Source: Deltaproteobacteria bacterium
GTDB taxonomy: Bacteria > Desulfobacterota > Dissulfuribacteria > Dissulfuribacterales > UBA3076
Length of the DNA stretch: 15,797 nucleotides
Direction: 5' to 3'
Assembly: GCA_030605675.1 (NCBI GenBank)
Contig: JAUWHV010000178.1
Location: 1-15,797, forward strand
Shown here: piece by piece, positions 1-5,117 of the stretch
How positions within the stretch are numbered: position 1 is the first letter of the stretch
How the letters are laid out: every line of letters starts with the position of its first letter
The notes under the pieces: model-generated
The model's input: the letters and a program-made list of their open reading frames with translations, nothing else
Told to the model about the DNA's origin: nothing
Databases searched by the model: none
Made by a program: the position numbers and the translations under genes

Positions 1-106
1 CCTTTCTGCAACAGGCAAAATAGATGCGGGCTGCCTGGGCGTATGATTCCACCCGGTCCTTGGGATGAAAAAAACGCTGGGAGGAAAGATATTCATAACC
101 GTTCAC
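1..106 (-). CDS. Possible leftward ORF cut by the window edge
   Basis: Reading leftward from a GTG at 106, about 35 codons stay open to the edge. The translation after the first residues contains YLSSQRFFHPKDRVESYAQA, which has protein-like composition. A stop lies four codons upstream of the GTG. The region around the proposed start is made of tandem GTTCACAG-type repeats, and no Shine-Dalgarno sequence is visible. It may be a gene whose 5' end was replaced by repeat DNA, or chance. I do not recognise the family. Confidence 0.2.
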   Translation of the reverse strand, partial: MNGYEYLSSQRFFHPKDRVESYAQAARIYFACCRK

Positions 107-129
107 AGGTTCACAGGTTCAGGGTTCAC
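101..129. repeat. Short tandem repeat, GTTCACAG-type units
   Basis: GTTCACAG occurs at 101-108 and 109-116, followed by degenerate copies GTTCAGG and GTTCAC to 129. The same core (GTTCACAGG) recurs in the window at 10711-10719 and, inverted, in the element at 13776-13886, so it belongs to a dispersed family and is not a purely local tandem array. Confidence 0.6.
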
Positions 130-616
130 CGAAAATCTGAGCAATTGTTTCGTGAGTTCTGAACGGTTTTGCACCGATTCAGCCCTTCAAATTTCTTGAC
201 CAGTAGTTTCCAATAGTGGTACAGACTGATCATAGCTATGCTGTGCGTGTAAGTGGGAGTATTTTTTCACCGCCCGCCCTAGTTGAATTGAAAAACAAAG
301 GCATTCAACGGGGTAAACTTCGCTCGAGACGCAAAGTTCGCAGAGGAAAAATATATTTTCTTTTCTGCCCTCCATGCCCTGTGGAATGCGAAGCCTATTC
401 CTCCGGGGTCAGCAGAAAAGAAAATACGCTTATGCTAAAACCATAGCATGGCCATTCAAAGCATATATACTGACTAATAGAATTGTATAGTTGCCGTAAG
501 GAAGTAAACTTAGCGTTCTTTGCGTCTGGTTGAACTATTTGACTACTCAACCACTTGACGAGGTCTGTAAGTAGCGAACATTAAAAAACAGCAAGAAGAT
601 CTTTGGAGAGAGGATA
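107..616. other. Intergenic repeat-rich stretch with no convincing gene
   Basis: About 510 bases separate the left-edge ORF from the first clear gene. Short open frames exist, but their translations are low-quality and partly encode repeat DNA, such as the arginine-rich run around 325-345. The stretch holds the end of the GTTCACAG repeats, a perfect 15-bp inverted repeat (354-368/412-426), a small ATGCTA/TAGCAT hairpin at 432-449, and two snippets that look like dispersed 'gcaaag'-type repeats (about 329-345 and 511-530). No strong sigma70-type promoter stands out before 617. The ribosome-binding site of the next gene is GGAGAGAGG at 605-613. Confidence 0.6.
354..426. repeat. Perfect 15-bp inverted repeat (stem-loop)
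   Basis: TATTTTCTTTTCTGC at 354-368 is the exact reverse complement of GCAGAAAAGAAAATA at 412-426, separated by 43 bases. The loop contains a smaller GGAAT/ATTCC pairing. It has no T-tract, so it is not a normal intrinsic terminator. It could be a REP/MITE-like palindromic element or a leader structure. Confidence 0.65.
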
Positions 617-2035
617 ATGGCTATATATAAATGCGAGGTCTGTGACACGGTTTACGACGAGGAAAAAGAGGATGTAAAATGGGATAATCTCCCTGACAAT
701 TGGATCTGTCCTGTGTGCGGATACGGCAAATCCTACTACAAGTTAGTTCAAGATGTAGCCGTTATACCAGATACGTCTGACACGCCCGGCTATCGGGATG
801 AGTCCTGGAGAACACCCGAACTGGAAGGCTACATGGTGGATATCCATAAAATATCCGAAACAGGCCACTCCATCATCGAGCCCATGAGGACAGAGAGATC
901 AACCTTTTCATGGGATGAGATACTTATCAAGGGGGCTCAACTTGCAAGAATACCGTTGAATCATGATGAGGCGGTTAACACAAAGACGATAATCGGGCCT
1001 AAGGCAAGAAAGCCGATGGTTATTGATACTCCCATCTATATTACACACATGTCGTTTGGCGCCCTTTCAAGAGAGGTCAAAATCGCATTGGCAAAAGGGA
1101 GCGCCGCAGTAAAAACCGCGATGTGCTCCGGCGAAGGAGGAATCCTGCCGGAATCCATGGAAAATGCGTACAAGTACATTTTTGAATATGTACCAAACAA
1201 GTACAGCGTCACTGAAGATAATCTGAAAAGGGTGGACGCCATTGAAATCAAGATTGGGCAATCGGTAAAACCGGGAATGGGTGGGTACTTACCGGCGGAA
1301 AAAGTGACAAAGGAGATAGCGAAAATTAGAGGGGTCAACGAAGGATTCGACATCATAAGTCCTTCCAATTTTGAAGATATCAAGAACAGAGATGATCTAA
1401 AGAAAAAAGTTGAATGGTTGAGGAATACTTCGGACGGCAGGCCGATAGGGATTAAATTTGCGGCAGGGAACGTTGAAGCTGATCTGGAGGTGGCTTTGTA
1501 TGCGGATCCGGATTTCATTACCATCGACGGACGTCCCGGTGGAACAGGTGCGGCGCCCAAATTCATCAAGACCGCAACATCTGTTCCCTCGATTTTTGCA
1601 TTATATCGAGCAGGAAAGTTCCTTAAGGAGAGGGGAGTTACAGATGTCTCTCTGGTTATCACAGGTGGATTGAGGATCTCTTCGGATTTTGCAAAGGCCC
1701 TTGCCTTAGGGGCAGATGCGGTTGCGATTGGGACCTCCGCTTTAATGGCTTGCGGATGTCAGCAGTATAGGATCTGCAACACGGGAAGATGTCCTACCGG
1801 AATTACGACTCAGGATCCCGAATTGAGAGTAATGTGCAACATTGATGAGTCGGCTAAGAGACTGGAAAATTTCTTACGGGTCTCTACTGAAGAACTCAAA
1901 GATTTTGCCAGGTTGACCGGCAATAATAAGGTTCACGGGCTTTCGATCCATGATCTTTGCACGACAAATTCAGAGATCTCTAACTATACAGAGATTGAAC
2001 ATGTTTCTGGTAAAAGAGATTACAAAAGAGCCTGA
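617..2035 (+). CDS. Rubredoxin-fused, archaeal-type glutamate synthase domain protein (FMN, [3Fe-4S])
   Basis: This 472-residue protein has an N-terminal rubredoxin-like module with two metal-binding knuckles (C6, C9 and C31, C34 in ICPVCG), joined to the FMN-binding alpha/beta barrel of glutamate synthase. Visible motifs are the glycine-rich GGTGAAPKF from residue 308 and the cluster motif C381-x5-C387-x4-C392, which in GltB binds a [3Fe-4S] cluster. The N-terminal glutaminase domain of full GltB is absent, as in archaeal-type stand-alone synthase domains. The expected chemistry is reductive conversion of 2-oxoglutarate and ammonia to glutamate, with rubredoxin as a built-in electron entry; whether it does this in vivo is unknown. 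The ATG at 617 is preceded by a purine-rich GGAGAGAGG. The end (SNYTEIEHV plus about ten residues) is slightly longer than I expect for the family. The peroxiredoxin gene starts 90 bp downstream on the same strand, so co-transcription is possible. Confidence 0.9.
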   Translation: MAIYKCEVCDTVYDEEKEDVKWDNLPDNWICPVCGYGKSYYKLVQDVAVIPDTSDTPGYRDESWRTPELEGYMVDIHKISETGHSIIEPMRTERSTFSWDEILIKGAQLARIPLNHDEAVNTKTIIGPKARKPMVIDTPIYITHMSFGALSREVKIALAKGSAAVKTAMCSGEGGILPESMENAYKYIFEYVPNKYSVTEDNLKRVDAIEIKIGQSVKPGMGGYLPAEKVTKEIAKIRGVNEGFDIISPSNFEDIKNRDDLKKKVEWLRNTSDGRPIGIKFAAGNVEADLEVALYADPDFITIDGRPGGTGAAPKFIKTATSVPSIFALYRAGKFLKERGVTDVSLVITGGLRISSDFAKALALGADAVAIGTSALMACGCQQYRICNTGRCPTGITTQDPELRVMCNIDESAKRLENFLRVSTEELKDFARLTGNNKVHGLSIHDLCTTNSEISNYTEIEHVSGKRDYKRA

Positions 2036-2125
2036 TTATCAGGCCGCTCTGGATGAAGTAGCAAAGATTATGTAAGGGCTGAATAATGATAAATAAAAAA
2101 CTACCAGACAGACGGAGGTGATTTC

Positions 2126-2845
2126 ATGGAAGAGCTGGAGATTGGTTGCGGCAAACCAACCGGTGCAGTGGTTGGCGAACCTGCAAAGGATGAGGTTATT
2201 GAACAAGAGCAAGAAAAGGCAAAGGAGGTAGTCATGGCAGTAGCAAAGATAGGAAAAAAAGCCCCGGATTTTCAAGCCCCGGCATTTCATAAAGGCAAAT
2301 TTAAGCAGGTGAAGCTCTCAGATTATCTGGGGAAATGGGTCGTGCTCTGCTTTTATCCTGGAGATTTCACTTTTGTTTGACCGACTGAGTTGGCGGCAGT
2401 TGCCACCAAATATAATGAGCTGCAGAAGTTGGACGTGGATGTCCTGGCAGTCAGCGTGGATAGTCAGTTTGTCCATAAGGTCTGGCAAGAGGAAGAACTT
2501 TCCAAAATGGTCGATGGAGGTGTCCCTTTTCCTATGGTATCTGACGGCGCGGGCAAGATAGGTTCGGTCTACGGCGTCTATGACGAGGCCAGTGGCGTGG
2601 ACGTGCGCGGTCGGTTTATAATTGACCCGGACGGGGTCATTCAGGCCATTGAGGTACTGATCCCGCCAGTGGGCCGCAATGTGAGCGAGTTGCTTCGACA
2701 AATACAGGCATTTCAACTGGTCAGAAAGACAAAGGGTGCAGAGGCCACCCCATCGGGATGGCAGCCCGGAAGGCCCACCCTCAAACCAGGCCCTGATCTG
2801 GTGGGTAAGGTCTGGGAGGTGTGGAAAACCGATCTGGCGTTTTAG
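2126..2845 (+). CDS. Selenocysteine-containing AhpC/Prx1-type peroxiredoxin (UGA at 2378-2380 read as Sec)
   Basis: The frame from 2126 runs to UGA at 2378 and continues in the same frame to TAG at 2843. The joined product is a complete peroxiredoxin of 239 residues, or 203 from the inner start at 2234. The UGA sits exactly where the peroxidatic cysteine belongs: upstream FYPGDFTFV and downstream PTEL match the family signature FTFVCPTE, giving FTFV-U-PTE. The thioredoxin-fold core (GKKAPDFQAPAF, FPMVSDGAGKIGSVYGV, RGRFIIDPDGVI) is intact on both sides. The expected role is reduction of hydrogen or organic peroxides in the cytoplasm. The usual resolving-cysteine motif VCPA-W is replaced by ATPSGW, and no cysteine follows the Sec, so it should act as a one-Sec enzyme or use another partner. 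Both ATG 2126 (GGAGGTGAT upstream) and ATG 2234 (AAAGGAGG upstream) have strong ribosome-binding sites. A hairpin suitable as a bacterial SECIS lies at 2390-2409. Confidence 0.92.
2390..2409 (+). promoter_or_regulatory. Candidate bacterial SECIS hairpin in the peroxiredoxin mRNA
   Basis: Starting 10 bases after the UGA, TTGG (2390-2393) can pair with CCAA (2406-2409). After one C-A mismatch, GGC (2395-2397) pairs with GCC (2402-2404), closing the loop AGTT. The loop G is 19 bases from the UGA. Known bacterial SECIS elements have a small apical loop with an early G (often GU) roughly 16-37 bases after the UGA, bound by SelB. The fit is by eye; no folding energy was calculated. Confidence 0.6.
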
Positions 2846-2914
2846 CTGTATAGTACCTTAGCAATTATTTTCGTGTTTTTTCTGGCAGAATATTTTCAAG
2901 TTAATTGAGTTTGA

Positions 2915-3040
2915 AGTGCCTAAAGTGAACTAAAATGCCTAAAGTTGTGGTGCGCGCTTTCAGCGCGGTTAATATAAATAGATAGAGCGAAGCGACACCT
3001 TAACTTTAGGCACTTAAAACTTTAGTTCACTTAAGGCACT
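2915..3040. repeat. Imperfect long inverted repeat, MITE/REP-like element
   Basis: The left arm (2915-2946) contains AGTGCCTAAAGTGAACTAAA followed by a second TGCCTAAAGTT. The right arm (3002-3040) is its imperfect reverse complement, with ACTTTAGGCACTT and TTTAGTTCACTTAAGGCACT. Each arm carries two copies of the GTGCCTAAAGT-like unit, so the element is both inverted and internally repeated. Between the arms is a tight GC-rich hairpin, CGCGCT-TTC-AGCGCG (2953-2967), then an AT-rich spacer and GCGAAGC. There is no coding capacity. It lies between the peroxiredoxin and the EcsC-like gene and could fold after transcription. It resembles non-autonomous palindromic elements that move by REP-associated transposases, which is an inference. 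Confidence 0.6.
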
Positions 3041-3050
3041 GTTCCGATTT
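3033..3050 (+). repeat. Dispersed 18-bp repeat, copy 1
   Basis: AAGGCACTGTTCCGATTT here and AAGGCACTATTCCGGTTT at 12150-12167 differ at two of 18 positions. Both copies lie upstream of a plus-strand gene, and this one overlaps the right end of the inverted-repeat element at 2915-3040. Confidence 0.45.
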
Positions 3051-3084
3051 AAGCTGATCAATTAACCCTATAATAAAGAATATT

Positions 3085-3957
3085 ATGAAATTAAATAAAT
3101 ATGAGATTGAAAGCCTTAAAGAAATACAAAAATGGGAAAAAGAACAGCATACAGGTTTTCATAAGAAAATCCTTGATGTTGCTTCAAAGCCAGTGGATTA
3201 TTTAGTTAAAATAATTGGCTCGGAAAAATTCAAGATATTTGAAGACGCAATAGAAGCGATTATCAATAAAGTTATTTATACATCAACATATACAGTTAAC
3301 CCTGAGAAGATTATAAAAAGAGCGCATGATCACGGTATAAAGATAAATGATATATCCGAACTTAAGACATGCGATCTGCAATTACTGGATAACTGCAATA
3401 GAACGCATATTGATTATCATAAGAAGACAGCTGCGGTTCAGGGGGCCGTGTCTGGTCTGGGAGGTGCGCTGGTCGCAACTGCTGATCTTACAGCCGTTCC
3501 GATTCAGGACTTTCATATGATTCAGGAAATTGCATTTTGTTATGGGTATGACCCTAACGATATCATTGAGAAGGCAATAATGTTGAGGATAATTGAAGCG
3601 GCAATCGGCGGATCGAAAATAAAAATTAAGGCCTTAATGGAAATAGAAGTCTTAAAAGATACTAAAAAAAGAGGAAAAGAAGAGGCGATTACAAAAAAGG
3701 GTGTTAATATCTTGGGGGCCAAAGGTCTGGAGGAATATATTGAGAGCCTTTCAGTGGCCATGCTTGTTCGCTTAATGCCACGTGCCTTGCCGGTTGTATC
3801 AATTATAGTAAGTGCCCATTCAAATCATGAGATAATAGAACATTCAGGTGAGACAGCTTTCATGGTCTACAGGAAGAGGTTTATAGAGAGAAAAAGAGAT
3901 ATCCCAACCTCTTCGGAGCCGGGGATTCCCCCGCCCCGCAGGCCAAGAGAACTGTAG
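3085..3957 (+). CDS. EcsC family protein
   Basis: This 290-residue protein resembles the EcsC family, named after a protein of the Bacillus Ecs transporter locus and of unknown biochemical function. Features seen are an N-terminal charged helical part (YEIESLKEIQKWEKEQ), a central glycine/alanine-rich hydrophobic stretch around residues 117-155 (AVQGAVSGLGGALVATADLT, then a YGYDP motif), and a further helical region with a hydrophobic segment near residues 235-255. It ends in a proline/arginine-rich tail (GIPPPRRPREL). No ABC ATPase or permease (EcsA/EcsB) lies nearby, so it is a stand-alone copy. The ribosome-binding site before ATG 3085 is weak (AAAGAA). The gene is much richer in AT than the biotin operon, which fits an accessory, perhaps transferred, gene. 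The family call is fairly secure; the role is unknown. Confidence 0.75.
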   Translation: MKLNKYEIESLKEIQKWEKEQHTGFHKKILDVASKPVDYLVKIIGSEKFKIFEDAIEAIINKVIYTSTYTVNPEKIIKRAHDHGIKINDISELKTCDLQLLDNCNRTHIDYHKKTAAVQGAVSGLGGALVATADLTAVPIQDFHMIQEIAFCYGYDPNDIIEKAIMLRIIEAAIGGSKIKIKALMEIEVLKDTKKRGKEEAITKKGVNILGAKGLEEYIESLSVAMLVRLMPRALPVVSIIVSAHSNHEIIEHSGETAFMVYRKRFIERKRDIPTSSEPGIPPPRRPREL

Positions 3958-3969
3958 GACTCTTTTTGA

Positions 3970-4000
3970 GAGGATAAACAGGATTTACAGGATTTCTATT
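3970..4000. repeat. Short direct repeats, ACAGGATTT type
   Basis: Just after the EcsC-like gene, three similar units occur: AGGATAAACAGGATTTACAG followed by GATTT. ACAGGATTT is present twice in tandem (3979-3987 and 3988-3996). It is another short dispersed-type repeat in an intergenic gap. Confidence 0.4.
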
Positions 4001-4173
4001 TATCTCGAGAATCCCTGGCCCAGACCGATATTGCAGGCCTTGATCGCAACATCTTTATTCCCGAGGTCAACAATGACAATGTGCTCCACAAGGTCGCACC
4101 CCTGGCCCAGACCTGGTTTGCACCCACAACGCGTCTTCCAGGAAAGTCGCGCCAGGGCGGGCTTGTTCATCAT
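4000..4173 (-). other. Doubtful 57-codon ORF or gene remnant
   Basis: The minus strand reads MMNKPALARLSWKTRCGCKP from 4173 and then carries two GLGQG copies flanking a segment with HIVIVDLGNKDVAIKACNI, ending at TAA (4000-4002). The plus strand over the same bases is also open for about 70 codons (3970-4185) but lacks a good start. The two GLGQG copies come from a CCCTGGCCCAGACC direct repeat spaced 84 bp apart. No ribosome-binding site precedes the minus-strand ATG. It may be a decayed gene or a real small protein; I do not recognise it. Confidence 0.2.
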
Positions 4174-4212
4174 GTCTGGAAATGAAAACTTCTGTGGTTA
4201 GGTGAAAGTGTT

Positions 4213-4581
4213 TTGATTAAATTTCATTTACATTTTGCTGGAATTGCAGGGATTCTGATAGGTTTACTCTCGATTATTTCCGGTTCCGCCGTGCTTCTTG
4301 GAATAAAGCAGCCTGATTACAATATATTACGCTGGCTCGTAATTTACAATGTGACTATGGGAGTTGTTTCAATTGGCGTTGGGATAGGTATCTGGTCAGT
4401 GCGGCTGTGGGCTATCAGGATTGCGAGTTATATTGCATCCGCGCATATTGTCGTTCTCGTGATCCTGATCATTATGTATGTTTCGACAGTCTCTGTTGCA
4501 TTACAAAGCATCGGTGCTATGACGTTCCGGTCCCTCGTATGGATAGGAATCACTATAACCGTACGGAAAAACAAAAAGTGA
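4213..4581 (+). CDS. Small four-helix membrane protein of unknown function
   Basis: The product is 122 residues and strongly hydrophobic. Four likely membrane helices lie at about residues 6-29 (AGIAGILIGLLSIISGSAVL), 41-63, 66-95 (HIVVLVILIIMYV) and 100-118, with short charged loops and a lysine-rich end (RKNKK). I chose the TTG at 4213 because AGGTGA (4200-4205) is seven bases upstream and there is no ATG before the first helix. No catalytic motif is visible, and I do not recognise the family beyond a generic small integral membrane protein. It follows the EcsC-like gene on the same strand after about 255 bp of repeat and remnant DNA, so a shared operon is not evident. Confidence 0.6.
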   Translation: MIKFHLHFAGIAGILIGLLSIISGSAVLLGIKQPDYNILRWLVIYNVTMGVVSIGVGIGIWSVRLWAIRIASYIASAHIVVLVILIIMYVSTVSVALQSIGAMTFRSLVWIGITITVRKNKK

Positions 4582-4649
4582 TTTCTTTTTTTGTTTGAAC
4601 ATGATCTTTATCACGTTCACCTGCCTGAAGCAGGATGGTTCGGATGAGT

Positions 4650-4895
4650 TCATGTGGACACTCCGACAGGGAACAGCCCGGTCACATATGCGAACACCGC
4701 CTGAAAATCCTCTTTTTCAAGTTCGGGATACTCCTCAAGCAGTTCCTGCTCCGACACCCCGCCCGAAAGTGCCCGCAGAATCTGCTCCACGGTGATTCTC
4801 ATGCCTCGGATAGTCGGCTTGCCGACCATTATTCGGGGATTTATCGTGATCCTTGAAAGCAAATCTTCTGCATTCAACATGACTTGTTTCTCCAT
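4650..4895 (-). CDS. DUF433 family protein, VapB-like antitoxin, apparently without its toxin
   Basis: The 81-residue sequence has the DUF433 hallmark RITINPRIMVGKPTIRGMRI, followed by a helix-turn-helix-like part (TVEQILRALSGGVSEQELLEEYPEL) and FQAVFAYV. DUF433 proteins are small winged-helix-like proteins usually paired with a PIN-like DUF5615 toxin encoded just downstream. Here the bases downstream on this strand (below 4650) encode no such toxin and run into the convergent membrane-protein gene, so the antitoxin seems orphaned. Two starts are possible: ATG 4895, with AAAGGA directly touching it, and ATG 4880 (MLNAEDLLSRITI), which has GGAG nine bases upstream and looks better spaced. Function as an antitoxin is an inference from the family. 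Confidence 0.85.
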   Translation of the reverse strand: MEKQVMLNAEDLLSRITINPRIMVGKPTIRGMRITVEQILRALSGGVSEQELLEEYPELEKEDFQAVFAYVTGLFPVGVST

Positions 4896-4996
4896 TCCTT
4901 TCGTTCAAGGGCATAAATGTCAGGCATAACCCGCAAGAGGTCCGTAGGTACTCTTGTCTGTGTTTATACCATGGTTGGGCATTTTACATTTTAAGC

Positions 4997-5025
4997 TTGA
5001 AAACGATTTAACACCGTGTTACAAA
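4997..5025 (+). promoter_or_regulatory. Possible promoter of the Fic gene
   Basis: TTGAAA (4997-5002), a 17-base spacer and TACAAA (5020-5025) form a moderate sigma70-like pair about 90 bases before the Fic start. The -10 box matches only four of six consensus positions. A tandem pair of GTTACAA copies (5018-5024 and 5030-5036) overlaps and follows it. Confidence 0.3.
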
Positions 5026-5031
5026 TATAGT

Positions 5032-5068
5032 TACAATATTTGATAGCATATCAGCTTAACATATTGTA
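5032..5068. promoter_or_regulatory. Nested palindrome upstream of the Fic gene (possible operator)
   Basis: TACAATAT (5032-5039) is perfectly inverted as ATATTGTA (5061-5068). Inside lies a second palindrome, TGATA-GCA-TATCA (5041-5053). Their place between the possible promoter and the start codon suits a repressor site. Autoregulation by the Fic protein's own winged-helix C-terminus is conceivable but unproven. Confidence 0.35.
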
Positions 5069-5117
5069 TTTTATTTAAAAAATGTGACATTATTATGCTC
5101 AAGAAGAGGATTAATTT

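Noticed and set aside
101..130. CRISPR-like array from the GTTCACAG units
   Set aside because: Units are 8 bases long and directly adjacent, with no spacers; they are tandem/dispersed repeats.
216..446. 76-codon plus-strand ORF in the left non-coding stretch
   Set aside because: It has no protein-like pattern, spans repeat snippets and half of the inverted repeat, and lacks a good ribosome-binding site.
1036..1662. 208-codon minus-strand ORF inside the glutamate synthase-like gene
   Set aside because: It is antisense to the FMN-binding barrel and has no recognisable motif.
2001..2075. 24-codon ORF (starting MFLVKEITKEPDYQAALDEV) overlapping the end of the glutamate synthase-like gene
   Set aside because: It looks protein-like but is too short, lacks its own ribosome-binding site and overlaps an intact gene; it may hint at an old 3' frameshift but cannot be supported.
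2378..2380. Nonsense mutation or pseudogene reading of the UGA in the peroxiredoxin
   Set aside because: The stop falls exactly on the catalytic cysteine position, the rest of the protein is intact, and a SECIS-like hairpin follows; Sec insertion explains all three.
4568..4596. AT-rich inverted repeat with T-run after the membrane protein as a terminator
   Set aside because: The stem is almost all A-T with a bulge and would be weak; it overlaps the stop codon, so I do not call it.
4595..4795. Plus-strand ORFs opposite the DUF433 gene
   Set aside because: The minus-strand frame has a clear DUF433 signature; these are antisense shadows rich in proline and arginine.
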